Positions 39,813-49,354 of a DNA stretch of 64,000 nucleotides are shown here, piece by piece. Source of the stretch: Amycolatopsis camponoti (GTDB taxonomy: Bacteria; Actinomycetota; Actinomycetes; Mycobacteriales; Pseudonocardiaceae). Below the pieces are notes generated by a model, which saw only the letters and a list, made by a program, of their open reading frames with translations, was not told the origin of the DNA and did no database searches. Every line of letters starts with the position of its first letter. The stretch's first letter is position 1. Made by a program: the position numbers and the translations under genes. The stretch spans positions 2,212,501 to 2,276,500 of the forward strand of contig NZ_CABVGP010000001.1 in the NCBI RefSeq assembly GCF_902497555.1. The letters are read 5' to 3'.

Positions 39813-41720
39813 ATGGGGGATGTCGACTGGTCGGCGTTGGAACACAACTACGGCGATGCCTCGGATGTGCCCGGCCTGCTCCGGGCCTGCGCGAGCCCGG
39901 ACGCGGGCACGGCGTCCGACGCGCTCGCCGACTTGACCAACAAGCTCTACCACCAGGGTGGTTGGGTCTGTTCCGCGGCGCCGGCCGCGCTGCCGTCGCT
40001 GACCGATCTCGTGTCGGACCGTGCCGTGCACCACCGGCGCGAAGTGGTTGAACTGATTCGTCTGCTGGCCGGTGAGGCCGTCACCGCGGCCGAAAAGTGG
40101 GTGGCCCCAGGCTGGCAGCGGGCACTGGACGACGCGAGACCGCGGTTGCTCGCACTGCTGGACGACGCGGATCCGCGCGTACGCCGGGAAACGACCCTGT
40201 TGGCGGCTGAGGGCATCCGGCACCCGGAGTCGGAGCTGGCGCTGCGCCGCAGATGGGAGCGGGAAACCGACCGCACCACCCGTGCCGACCTCGTGCTCGC
40301 GTTGGGCACTGTGCAGACCTGGGCCCCGACCGAGGCATTGCGTGCCGAACTGGTGGCACTGCTGGAAGATGACGACCTGCACCTGCGCTTGGCCGCCGTG
40401 CACGCGTTGGCCAGGTCCGAACCCGCCATCGCGGCAAGTCAGGTCGGCATGCTGGTACGGGCCGTGCTGGATCCGGACGCCGTGCTGTGGCTGGACTCCG
40501 CCTGGATCGGGGGCACGTCCGCCACGCTCGTGCACACGACAGGCGGACTGCTGGCCTCCGACCCGGTCGCGGACAGCGTGTTCGCGGTCGGGGTCGCTCG
40601 ACACGGAGAGGCCGATCGGCGGGTGGCCGGCCTGGGACACGCCCAGCAGGTGCTCTCCCGGTGGCGCACCGCCGTGGAAGGGATCCGGTCGTTGTTGGGC
40701 AGGGGCCTGGACGACGACGTACCCGAAGTCCGTTATCGCGCGGCGGCTCTGTTGGCCTGCCTGGGCACGGAGGCCGCACCCTACGCGGAACAACTGGCTG
40801 CCCGCACCGCGGATTCGGCCTTGCGTGACTCCCGTGTCCGGACCACGGTCGGTGATGCGGCGGTGTGGGCGTTGGCCCGGCAAGGCCATCCGGACTGCCG
40901 GTCAGGCCTGGTGGAACGACTGTCCGGTGACAGGCTCGGGTTCGACACCGTGCTCGCTCACTACGGGCGGGAAGTCCCCATGCTGGTTCAGCCCGCGATC
41001 TGCGAAGTGCTGATCCCGTTGCGTGAGTACAGTGACGTTCTCATCGGCCCGCTCGCCGCTCGGCGCGACCTGGCGTCGAACTTGTGCAGGGTGGTCGCGG
41101 CCTGGGGGCCGGCCGCGGCGGTGGCTCTGCCCGCCCTCCTCGACGCGGCCGCGCAGGACAAGCTGCGGCCCTTGGCGGCGAAGGCGATCGGCGCCATCGG
41201 GCCGGCCGCGGCGGCCGCGGCGAGAACGTTGCGTGACAGCGCCGCCGAGCCGGCCGTGGCGTGGGCGCTGTGGCGTACCGGCGCGGACCCTGACCTCGGC
41301 CTCCACTCGCTGACCCGGCAGCTCACCCAACCCCGGCCGGGACACGTGGCCATCGCGCTGTCGGCTGACCTCGGCTCCGAAGCGGCGGCGTGTGTCGACG
41401 CGCTGCGTGCGTTGACCCGCTCCACCGAGGACTGGACCCGGACCGAGGCCGCCCACGCGCTGTGGCGGGTCACCGGCGACCCGGCCGGAGCCGTCACCGT
41501 CCTGACCGAGCTGGCGGAGCCGCTCGCCCGGGGCGAGTGCCTGCCGGCCGGCATCGCGGCATTGCGCTATCTCGCCGACATCGGTGTGGTCGACGGCCGA
41601 GTGCGAGCTGTGGCACAGGCGATCGCCGACAATCCGCGCCGCATCGCCTGCAACGGAGGGTGGCGCACCTTCAGCGAGGATGAGCAGATCAGGGCTGCGG
41701 CTTCCGCGCTCATGGACTGA
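39813..41720 (+). CDS. HEAT-repeat protein
   Basis: This 635-residue protein is a HEAT solenoid. Typical units include LLALLDDADPRVRRETTLLAAEG, ALLEDDDLHLRLAAVHALAR, LDDDVPEVRYRAAALLACLG and LPALLDAAAQDKLRPLAAKAIGAIG. No catalytic or membrane segment is seen. I chose ATG 39813 because TACATT (39800-39805) lies 7 bases upstream, giving a leaderless start; ATG 39795 is also in frame. It is probably a protein-interaction scaffold. It precedes the giant modular protein gene on the same strand by 138 bases. Confidence 0.8.
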   Translation: MGDVDWSALEHNYGDASDVPGLLRACASPDAGTASDALADLTNKLYHQGGWVCSAAPAALPSLTDLVSDRAVHHRREVVELIRLLAGEAVTAAEKWVAPGWQRALDDARPRLLALLDDADPRVRRETTLLAAEGIRHPESELALRRRWERETDRTTRADLVLALGTVQTWAPTEALRAELVALLEDDDLHLRLAAVHALARSEPAIAASQVGMLVRAVLDPDAVLWLDSAWIGGTSATLVHTTGGLLASDPVADSVFAVGVARHGEADRRVAGLGHAQQVLSRWRTAVEGIRSLLGRGLDDDVPEVRYRAAALLACLGTEAAPYAEQLAARTADSALRDSRVRTTVGDAAVWALARQGHPDCRSGLVERLSGDRLGFDTVLAHYGREVPMLVQPAICEVLIPLREYSDVLIGPLAARRDLASNLCRVVAAWGPAAAVALPALLDAAAQDKLRPLAAKAIGAIGPAAAAAARTLRDSAAEPAVAWALWRTGADPDLGLHSLTRQLTQPRPGHVAIALSADLGSEAAACVDALRALTRSTEDWTRTEAAHALWRVTGDPAGAVTVLTELAEPLARGECLPAGIAALRYLADIGVVDGRVRAVAQAIADNPRRIACNGGWRTFSEDEQIRAAASALMD

Positions 41721-41858
41721 CCCGGTCGTGCCTCGTGCCCGGTGCCGGGCAGGCTACGGCCTCATTCCGGTGACGCCCGGGTGACGCCGGAGCAGCGTGA
41801 TCGCGACGGGCGCACTGTCATTCTGTGGTTCGATCCCCGTCACGATGGGTAGGGCCGG

Positions 41859-44800
41859 ATGCCCGTTCCGCTGAAGGTCCGCGGTCTTCGACCGCCCGCG
41901 TCGGCCACGCCGGCAGCCGACCTGCGCCGGCCCGAGCAGGCCGGCGCGACGGCGTCCGGCGCCGCGGACATGGTCCGTGCCCGCACGATGCTGGGCAACG
42001 CGGTCGTCACCGCGGCCATGACCGGCTTGCCGTTCGGCGCCACCCCGGATCCGGCCTCCTGGACCGGCCGGATGCTGCTCGCCGGCCAGAACTTGGTCGG
42101 CAACCAGGCCTTGGCGAACCAGTCGGTGACGAACCGGGCCGGGGCGCCGGCGACACCGGCGTCCGGTCCGCTCGCGACCGCGACGGCCGCCCGCAAGCCG
42201 CCGGTCACGAAGATGCCTCCTGCGTTGCCGGCCCGACCGAAGGCCGCCGCCCCGGTCCCCCCTGGCAACGACCAGAAGGACCAGGCCGCACCGGACAAGC
42301 CCACGGCGGACAAAGCCGGCAAGCAGGAAAAAGGTACCGGCCCCCGCTCTCCCGGCGCGGACCCGAAGTTCCAGGCACTCGAGAAGGACGTCACCGCCAA
42401 GAAGAAGGCCATCGGCTCGAGCCACCCGCCGGCGGCCGCGGAAGCCGGCTCGGCCCACGCCGCCGCGGAGCCCCCGGCCGACGATCGCGAGGCGCGGGGC
42501 AAGGCGGCCCACGCCGAAGACATGGACGCCGCGCGGCCCAAGGCGTTCGACAAGCAGGAGTTCGTCGCCGCGGTCAAGAAGGCCGTGGCCGACAAAGCGC
42601 CGAAGAACCTCGATGAGGCCGACAAGTTCAGCGACTCGGGTAAGGCCGAGGAGGTCAAGAACGAGGTCCGGGGCAAGGTCGGCGAGGGCAAGGACGCCTC
42701 GGCCAAGGAGATCGCCGACACCACCGCCGCGCCACCGGAGCCGGCGCCGGACGGCAAGCAGGTCGTGCCCATGGCTCCGGACAAGGTCCCGGGCAAGCCG
42801 GGCACGCCCGACCCGAACCTCGCCGCCCCCGACCGGCTGCCCCCGTCGGCGACGGACATGTCGGCCGGGCCGGACCAGGTCGGGCAGGACATGACCAAGG
42901 CGAAGGTCACCGAGGAGCAACTCGGGTTCGACAACGCCCACGAGCCGGCGTTCGACAAGGCGGTGAAAGACAAGAAGACGATGGACGCCCACTCCGAGGC
43001 GGCGCCCAAGAAGCTCCGTGCCGAGGAGTCCGGCGAGCTCAAGCAGGTCAAGGTCGCCGCGGCGACACAGGGCGCGGCCGCGATGGCCGGCATCCACACC
43101 ACCCGCCTGACGACCGGCACCACGGTGCGCACCCGCAAGGGCAGCACCAAGAAGAGCGACGAGGACAAGCAGAAGGAGGTCACCGACCTCCTCCAGAAGC
43201 TCTTCGACCAGACGAAGTGCGACGTCGAGAAGATCCTCGCCGACCTCGACGAGAAGGTCGACGACGAGTTCACGGCCAAGGAGAAGGTCGCCCGCGACCG
43301 GTTCACCGAAGAGCACGAAGACGGGATGCGCCGCTACAAGGACGAGCGCTACGGCGGCTGGTGGGGCTGGACGAAGTGGATCAAGGACAAGTTCGCCGGC
43401 CTGCCGGAGGAGGCCAACCGGATCTACGAGCACGCCCGGGACAACTACCTGGTGGCGATGGACGGGATCATCACCGGGATCGCCGACACGGTCGATGGCG
43501 AGCTGAAGCGCGCGAAGGACCGCATCGCGTCCGGCCGCAAGGAGATCAAGGCCGCGGTGGACAAGCTGCCGGCGGATCTCAAGGCCATCGGCAGGCAGGC
43601 GGCGGCCGACCTCGACGCCCGGTTCGACGAGTTGACGGACACCGTCGACGAGAAGGGTTCCGACCTCGTCGACCACCTGGCCACTCGCTACACCGACGCG
43701 GTCAAGTCGGTCGACGACGAGATCGCGGCGGAGAAGGAGAAGAACAAGGGCCTGGTGGCCAAGGCGATCGCGGCGATCGGCGGCGCCATCAAGACCATCA
43801 TCGAGCTGGGCAGGCTGCTGCTCGGTGTGCTGGCCAAGGCGGCGTCGGCCGTCGGCTACATCCTCGAGAACCCGATCGGCTTCCTCGGCAACCTGGTCAC
43901 CGGCGTCGGCGGCGGCCTGAAGCTGTTCATGAAGAACGCGGGCCGGCACCTGGAGCAGGGCGTGCTGGCGTGGCTCCTGGGCACGGGCATCGGCGCGTCG
44001 GCCGGGCTCACGCTGCCGGTCACGTTCGACGTCCTGGGCATCCTGATGATGATCGCCACGCTGCTCGGGCTGTCGTGGCCGAACATCCGGTCCCGCCTCG
44101 CCCGCAAAGTCCCCGACAAGGCCATCACCGCGGCCGAGACGTCGATCCCGCTGGTCTCGAACGTCAAGCGCCGAGGCGTGGCCGGTATGTGGGACGACCT
44201 GAAGACCCGCGTCGGCGACCTCAAGAAGGACCTGATCGGCAAGCTCGTGAGCTACCTGCTGCCGACGATCATCATCGCCGGCATCACGTGGATCGCGTCC
44301 CTGTTCACGCCGGCGTCGGCGTTCATCCGCGCCTGCAAGATGATCATCGACATCATCCGCTTCGTCGTCACCAACGCGCGCCGGATCATCGAGTTCGTCA
44401 ACGCGGTCCTCGACGCCGTGATCGCCATCGCGAAGGGTGGCACCGGTGGCGTGCCGGCGTTGGTGGAGAACGCTCTGGCCCGGGCCATTCCCGTCCTGAT
44501 CGGCGCGCTGGCGGCCCTGCTGGGCCTGGGCGGCATCGCCGGCAAGGTCAAGAACATCTTCCAGCAGATCGCCCGCCCGGTGAACCGCGCCGTCGACTGG
44601 GTCATCGACAAGATCTCCGGCCTGGTCAAGAAGCTGTGGGCGAGGCTCAAGCCGAAGCCGGGGAAGAAGCGCCGGCCGGCCCGTCCGAAGCGGCCACGAC
44701 GGCCGGCCCGGGACCGGGCGCGCAGGCGCCGCCGCGACGACCGGCACAGGCCGGGGAAACGCCGGCCCGACCGCCGCGACAAGCGTGCCGACAAGAAGAA

Positions 44801-46634
44801 GCGCTCACTGGCCGCCGCGCTGCGCGAGGCCACCCGTCTGCTCAAGGACCAGGACGCGACGCCGGAAAGCATCCGACGCAAGCTTCCCGCCATCAAACGC
44901 AAGCACAAGCTCACGTCGATCCAGCTGAAGAAGATCGGCAAGGACTCCTACGCGATCCGGCTCGCCATCAACCCACAGGCGGAGACGCCGCCGGCGGAAC
45001 TGTTCCCCTACGAGGTCGGCAAGGCCAAGGGCGCTTTCACCATCAGCAGGCGCGAAGGCGTGGTGGAACAGCTCAGCCCACACCGGATTCCGATGGAGGG
45101 GCTCGACAAACGGATGGGCTTCGTCGTCACCATCGCGACGATTCCGTCGGGTGTGAGGGACAACCCGGATCTGGCCGTCCGGTACCTCACCACCGGCTGG
45201 GAGAGCGGCACCAAGGATCTCGCGGCGGCGCGGACCGCCGTCGTCATCGGCGTCAACGGTCTCGAACACCTCGACCCGTCGAAGGGGAAGGAGGAGATCA
45301 CCGGCGCCGTCAAGGCCGTGCGCAAGACGCCGGAGCTCCTCCTCGCCGTGTTCGGCTTCGTCTGGACACCGAGGTGGGTCAAACGTGGCACGGACAACGC
45401 GGTCCCGTTCACCGAGGTCCGCGCCGCGTACCGGGACCTGCAGGACCCCAAGGTCCGCAAGCACGCCGAGGACCAGGAGAGGGGTTTGCGGGACAAGAAG
45501 GCGTTGCCGTACGGCCTTTTCCGCCAGGAGGTGCTCGGCTCCTCCTACGTCGGCACCGCGGTGGGCGTGCTCAAGGACCTGAACGACGTGGTGTACGTCG
45601 TGGGTCAGGACGCCGACACCGGCGCCACGGCCAAGAACACGATGGGTGTGCTCGCCGCGTACAAGAAGGTGCTCGAGGAGATGTCGGAGGACCCGCTGCT
45701 CGTCGTCGGCGGCTACCACTTCGCCGGGTACCAGTGGAAGGGCCACGGGACCAAACGCAGGGAACAGCTGACCGTCCAGTTCAACGAGATCGACCGGGCC
45801 GTCCGGGTCGCGATCAACGAGAAGTACCCGCAGATGCTCTACCCGACCGAGCCCAACATGCTGATCAAGGCGTTCGAGAACCGCCAGGGCCGCCTCCGCG
45901 GCATCTTCCAGAACACCAGGGCCAAGGCGCTGCTCGCGGCCCAGGGCGAGATCTACGGCGTGGGCGGCGCCGAGGGCCGCTTCCTGCGCAACCGGCTGAT
46001 GGAAGTCTTCGGCGTCGAGTTCAAGATCGTCTTCGTGCCGGAGGTGAGCACGATGACGAGCCCGGAGCCCGGCGACGTCGGACGTGGCCTGGAGTCGACC
46101 TCCGCCCACGTCCGTGCCGCGGCCAGGGGCAAGAAGCTCACCGTCGAGGACGGCAAGGTCGTCGAGTCCGGCGTCATCCGCCGCGCACACCGGGCCTACG
46201 CGATGATCCTGCAGTCACAGACCATGGTCAGTGCCGTGAACCTCGCCAGGGAGCTCACCATGGCTACGCCGGGGTTGAACGAGATCCGGCCCAAGAGAGC
46301 GCGGGATCGGTTCAAGGTCGACCTCCAGGACCGGGTGTTCGTCCACGTCGAGGAAGTCGCGCTGCTGATGGCGGACACCCCCAAGCTGACCGGTGACAGC
46401 CCGGAGATCAAGGCCCAGCTGGACAAGCTCCGCGACGACGTCGCTACCCTGGTGAGCCAGCTGCCGGCGCAGGGGAGGGAAGAGGCACAGCAGGCCGTCG
46501 CCAAGGCGGGGGAGCTGGCCGAGCGGATCATCGACGCCATGACGGCGGACGAGCTCAAGAGCGTCTGGCGCCCGCTGAGCAGCCTGCTGAAGACGATCGA
46601 CCGCGAACGGCGCAGCCGCGAAAGAAGGGCGTAG
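41859..46634 (+). CDS. Giant modular protein, orphan eCIS-type or polymorphic effector candidate
   Basis: This 1,591-residue protein has distinct parts. Residues about 1-110 include LAGQNLVGNQALANQ, like the GN-[RQ]-A motif near DUF4157-type proteins. About 110-440 is a charged, Ala/Lys/Pro-rich linker, then helical coiled segments (450-620). A hydrophobic helical core (about 630-920) has FDVLGILMMIATLLGL, FTPASAFIRACKMIIDIIRF and ALARAIPVLIGALAALLGLG. I recall this pattern from large proteins beside contractile-injection loci. A lysine/arginine-rich hinge (about 930-983) leads to an unassigned 600-residue C-terminal domain with VVYVVGQDADTGA. No signal peptide. No injection-machine genes are in the window. 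Function is inferred, not shown. Confidence 0.7.
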   Translation: MPVPLKVRGLRPPASATPAADLRRPEQAGATASGAADMVRARTMLGNAVVTAAMTGLPFGATPDPASWTGRMLLAGQNLVGNQALANQSVTNRAGAPATPASGPLATATAARKPPVTKMPPALPARPKAAAPVPPGNDQKDQAAPDKPTADKAGKQEKGTGPRSPGADPKFQALEKDVTAKKKAIGSSHPPAAAEAGSAHAAAEPPADDREARGKAAHAEDMDAARPKAFDKQEFVAAVKKAVADKAPKNLDEADKFSDSGKAEEVKNEVRGKVGEGKDASAKEIADTTAAPPEPAPDGKQVVPMAPDKVPGKPGTPDPNLAAPDRLPPSATDMSAGPDQVGQDMTKAKVTEEQLGFDNAHEPAFDKAVKDKKTMDAHSEAAPKKLRAEESGELKQVKVAAATQGAAAMAGIHTTRLTTGTTVRTRKGSTKKSDEDKQKEVTDLLQKLFDQTKCDVEKILADLDEKVDDEFTAKEKVARDRFTEEHEDGMRRYKDERYGGWWGWTKWIKDKFAGLPEEANRIYEHARDNYLVAMDGIITGIADTVDGELKRAKDRIASGRKEIKAAVDKLPADLKAIGRQAAADLDARFDELTDTVDEKGSDLVDHLATRYTDAVKSVDDEIAAEKEKNKGLVAKAIAAIGGAIKTIIELGRLLLGVLAKAASAVGYILENPIGFLGNLVTGVGGGLKLFMKNAGRHLEQGVLAWLLGTGIGASAGLTLPVTFDVLGILMMIATLLGLSWPNIRSRLARKVPDKAITAAETSIPLVSNVKRRGVAGMWDDLKTRVGDLKKDLIGKLVSYLLPTIIIAGITWIASLFTPASAFIRACKMIIDIIRFVVTNARRIIEFVNAVLDAVIAIAKGGTGGVPALVENALARAIPVLIGALAALLGLGGIAGKVKNIFQQIARPVNRAVDWVIDKISGLVKKLWARLKPKPGKKRRPARPKRPRRPARDRARRRRRDDRHRPGKRRPDRRDKRADKKKRSLAAALREATRLLKDQDATPESIRRKLPAIKRKHKLTSIQLKKIGKDSYAIRLAINPQAETPPAELFPYEVGKAKGAFTISRREGVVEQLSPHRIPMEGLDKRMGFVVTIATIPSGVRDNPDLAVRYLTTGWESGTKDLAAARTAVVIGVNGLEHLDPSKGKEEITGAVKAVRKTPELLLAVFGFVWTPRWVKRGTDNAVPFTEVRAAYRDLQDPKVRKHAEDQERGLRDKKALPYGLFRQEVLGSSYVGTAVGVLKDLNDVVYVVGQDADTGATAKNTMGVLAAYKKVLEEMSEDPLLVVGGYHFAGYQWKGHGTKRREQLTVQFNEIDRAVRVAINEKYPQMLYPTEPNMLIKAFENRQGRLRGIFQNTRAKALLAAQGEIYGVGGAEGRFLRNRLMEVFGVEFKIVFVPEVSTMTSPEPGDVGRGLESTSAHVRAAARGKKLTVEDGKVVESGVIRRAHRAYAMILQSQTMVSAVNLARELTMATPGLNEIRPKRARDRFKVDLQDRVFVHVEEVALLMADTPKLTGDSPEIKAQLDKLRDDVATLVSQLPAQGREEAQQAVAKAGELAERIIDAMTADELKSVWRPLSSLLKTIDRERRSRERRA

Positions 46635-47248
46635 TGAGTCTGGAACAGGTTCGCGCGGAGGCGGCACGCGACGACTATCCCGCGATGGCCCGCCTGGCAC
46701 GGGCGCTGTACGAGACCGGGCTCGGCCCGCGCGAGGTCCTGCGCGAGTGCTACGGCGTCGAGTTCCCCACCGAGTTCTTCGTGCTGCACGACCCCGACCC
46801 GGTGCTGCTGTTCCACTTCACCAACCAGCCGGCGAACCTGGCCGTGCCCCTCGATCGCGGTGGCCCGCCACCGGCGGCCAATCCGATGAGCAAGAACGAG
46901 CGGGCCGTCTTCGCCCGCGATCCGGATCTCCTGCCGGTTGTGTTGTGCCTCAACAACTACGCCGGTTTCGGCGGCAAGTTCCTCTGCTACCGCCTCAGTG
47001 AGCTGGCAGCGGGCCGGGCGACCGTCTTCGCGATCGAGTACCACCCGACGCGGGAAAGCGAGATCACGCGCGTCGCGGATTCCCTGCTGGCGGCCCTGTA
47101 CGAGCACCACACCGCCCACCTGGCCTGGGTCGAGGAGGAGGAACGCGCCACAGCGGGTCACAGTGGTGGCGGCACGGTGGACGAGGAAGACCTCGCGGTG
47201 GCCCAGGAGTACCTCGTGCACATCGAGGACCTCCGACGGCAGGCTTGA
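46634..47248 (+). CDS. Partner of the giant protein, possible immunity or chaperone
   Basis: This 204-residue soluble, acidic protein begins at a GTG that shares one base with the stop of the giant gene, so translation is coupled. It has no signal or membrane helix. Segments such as ALYETGLGPREVLRECYGVEFPTEFFVLH and VLCLNNYAGFGGKFLCYRLSEL are distinctive, and they loosely recall SMI1/KNR4-type immunity proteins, but I cannot assign a family. Position immediately after a candidate effector suggests immunity or a loading chaperone. Confidence 0.65.
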   Translation: MSLEQVRAEAARDDYPAMARLARALYETGLGPREVLRECYGVEFPTEFFVLHDPDPVLLFHFTNQPANLAVPLDRGGPPPAANPMSKNERAVFARDPDLLPVVLCLNNYAGFGGKFLCYRLSELAAGRATVFAIEYHPTRESEITRVADSLLAALYEHHTAHLAWVEEEERATAGHSGGGTVDEEDLAVAQEYLVHIEDLRRQA

Positions 47249-47310
47249 AGCCGCCGGGCCCGACTGCGCATGACGCGACCTCGAATCGCCGCGCCGGCAG
47301 AGTGTGCGGG

Positions 47311-48381
47311 CTATGCGGCGTCCCGGCGGGCCACCACCCGGTACGCGTTGGACCACCCGCGCCGCCGGCCTAAGGGAGCGCTGATCCGGTCCGCCGCCGA
47401 GGCCAGTACGAACAACGGCACGCACGCGACGAACGTGACCTTGCGCAGGATCCGCCGCCACCACGTCGGCGGGGCGCCCCGCCACGGAAGATCCTCCCCG
47501 GCGATCGTCAGTGCGTTGACCGCCATGATCGACGCGGCCAGCACGTCGATGGCGCCGTGCGGCTCGGCGCGTTGCTCGGCGACCACCGTGAATCCGCGGG
47601 CCGCCAGTTCGGCACGGAGGTTGCCGATCGGCATCAGGTTCAGATGCTGGGGTTGCAGCCAGGGCATCCACCACCGGCCGAGCACCTTCGCCCAGCGGCA
47701 TTCCGGATCGGGCAGCTCGATGGCCAGCAGCCCGCCGGGCCGCAACACCGTCCTCGCCGCCGCCAGCTCTCGCTGGGGTTCCGCCGTGTGTTCCAGGTAG
47801 TGGTACATGCTGACCACGTCGTAGCGCCCGGCGAGCTCCTCGGCCCGGTCCACGAACAAGCCCCGGTAGCCGGTACGGATCCGGCCCTGCCGACGCGCCA
47901 GGTCCACCCCGTCGCCGAGATCGAGGCCGTCGAACTCGACTCCGGGCAGCACCGCGGCGGCTTCCTGGCAGAAATGCCCGTGTCCCATGCCGACGTCGAG
48001 CCACTCACCCGATGCACCGGCTTCCCGGGCCAGCTGGGCCCGGGAGCGGTACCCCGCCCGGTTGCCTTCGAACATGCCGGTCATGTTCTTTTCGCCGAGC
48101 CCGTCGTAGCAGTCCCGGTAGTAGAACTCGAGCCCGTCCGGGTTCAGCCGGGGGTTCTGGAAGACGTGCCCGCAGTCCCGGCATTCGTCGAGCACGAACC
48201 GGCCCGGCTTGTGCTGCAGCAAGTCGGTCGTGCGCAATCGGCCCCGAAGCGCGGCGGAGCCGCACCACGGACAGCTGGTCCGGCGAGGCTCGAAGAACCG
48301 ATCCACACCGCCGGCCAGGTCCTCCAGGTAGGCCGGGCGGCGCGAGGCGACCGGATCGGCTGGCGTGTCGTCCTCGATCAT
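47311..48381 (-). CDS. Class I methyltransferase with N-terminal zinc ribbon
   Basis: This 356-residue protein has an N-terminal zinc-ribbon-like pair, CPWCGS and CRDCGHVFQNPRLNP (about residues 35-75), then a SAM-binding domain: WLDVGMGHGHFCQEA, YHYLEHTAEP and LRPGGLLAIELPDPE. The C-terminus has a hydrophobic helix (VTFVACVPLFVLASAA, about 315-335) that may anchor it to the membrane. This layout is common in sugar or lipid-linked methyltransferases. ATG 48381 was preferred over 48420 because the conserved part starts there. Substrate unknown. Confidence 0.82.
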   Translation of the reverse strand: MIEDDTPADPVASRRPAYLEDLAGGVDRFFEPRRTSCPWCGSAALRGRLRTTDLLQHKPGRFVLDECRDCGHVFQNPRLNPDGLEFYYRDCYDGLGEKNMTGMFEGNRAGYRSRAQLAREAGASGEWLDVGMGHGHFCQEAAAVLPGVEFDGLDLGDGVDLARRQGRIRTGYRGLFVDRAEELAGRYDVVSMYHYLEHTAEPQRELAAARTVLRPGGLLAIELPDPECRWAKVLGRWWMPWLQPQHLNLMPIGNLRAELAARGFTVVAEQRAEPHGAIDVLAASIMAVNALTIAGEDLPWRGAPPTWWRRILRKVTFVACVPLFVLASAADRISAPLGRRRGWSNAYRVVARRDAA

Positions 48382-48506
48382 GGAGGCGGAGCCTAGTGCG
48401 CGAACCAAGGGGAGGTGCACCGTCGAACGGACGAAAGTGCCCTTGTCTTGCGGCGCACGCGAAGAGAGCGTGGCGCGGGCGGGACAAATTCGGCGAGACT
48501 GCTCCG

Positions 48507-49262
48507 ATGGTTTCCGAATACGCCCGGACCGATCGATTCCGCGGTGCTCGTATCCACCTGTGCGACCTGGCCGGCCTCGAGATCCGCGACTGCGAGGTGG
48601 ACGGTCTGAAGATCGTCGACTGCTACGGCAGTGACGTCTACCTCGGTGGTCACTTCGAGCGCCTCGTCGTCAACGACGTCGATGTAACCGCTTACGTCGA
48701 GGCCGAGCTCGACCGCCGGCACCCCGCGCGGGCGCTGGCGCGCAATGCGGCGTCCCCCGAGGACTACCGGGCCGCTTGGGACGCCATCGAGACCCTGTGG
48801 GGCACGACGCTCGACCGGGCGAGGCGGTTGCCCGAGGCCAAGCTCCACGAGAGGGTCGACGGTGAGTGGTCCTTCGTCGAGACACAACGGCATCTGCTGC
48901 TCGCCGGCGATGCCTGGCTCGGCAACGCCGTGCTCGAGGAGGAGGCGCCCTACCACCCGCTGGGCTACCCCCACGGCGGAATGCCGCCCGAAGAAGCGGA
49001 GAAGCTCGGCCTCACCCTCGACGCCACCCCGACCCTCGACGAGGTGCTCGCGCCGCGGCTCGCCCGCATGGCCGCGATGCGACGTGCGGTCGACGGGCTC
49101 GACCCGGCCGAGCTCGACCGGGTGTGTGGCCGCAAGCCGGCTGTCATGTATCCCGACCAGGAATACGTCGTGCGCCGCTGCCTCAAGGTGGTTCTGAAGG
49201 AAGAAGCCGAGCACTACCGCTACGCGGTGCGCGACCTCGCGGTGCTCGAGGCAGGTGGGTAG
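48507..49262 (+). CDS. DinB-family protein with pentapeptide-like N-terminus
   Basis: This 251-residue protein begins with a short pentapeptide-repeat-like stretch (FRGARIHLCDLAGLEIRDCEVDGLKIVDCYGSDVYLGG split over about residues 11-48). It then has a DinB four-helix domain (about 80-245), with a histidine in ETQRHLLLAGDAWLGNAVL and a second in KEEAEHYRYAVRDL as metal ligands. DinB proteins include metal-dependent thiol S-transferases that use mycothiol or bacillithiol. Function in this protein is unknown. Confidence 0.8.
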   Translation: MVSEYARTDRFRGARIHLCDLAGLEIRDCEVDGLKIVDCYGSDVYLGGHFERLVVNDVDVTAYVEAELDRRHPARALARNAASPEDYRAAWDAIETLWGTTLDRARRLPEAKLHERVDGEWSFVETQRHLLLAGDAWLGNAVLEEEAPYHPLGYPHGGMPPEEAEKLGLTLDATPTLDEVLAPRLARMAAMRRAVDGLDPAELDRVCGRKPAVMYPDQEYVVRRCLKVVLKEEAEHYRYAVRDLAVLEAGG

Positions 49263-49313
49263 CCGGAGCGACAAGGTCTCCTGGACGACCGGAGGCGGCG
49301 GAACGCGGAACGA

Positions 49314-49350
49314 TCCTGGGAGGGCCGAGATGATCTCGGCCCTCCCAGGA
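49314..49350. terminator. Bidirectional hairpin terminator
   Basis: A perfect 18-bp inverted repeat (49314-49331 and 49333-49350, starting TCCTGGGAGGGCCG) has a near-zero loop, so the real loop uses a few stem bases. It lies between converging genes ending at 49262 and 49355. Confidence 0.8.
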
Positions 49351-49354
49351 CGGA

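Noticed and set aside
41823..41845. GGTTCGATCCCC resembles a tRNA T-arm before the giant gene
   Set aside because: The flanking bases do not pair into a T-stem, and no acceptor or anticodon stem was found.
43217..46396. A 1,059-codon open frame in another plus-strand phase of the giant gene
   Set aside because: It is Arg/Gly/Pro-rich shadow coding with no recognisable domain. The chosen frame has the coherent hydrophobic and coiled segments.
41859..47248. Complete contractile injection system
   Set aside because: No sheath, tube, baseplate or AAA ATPase genes are present in the window, only a candidate effector.
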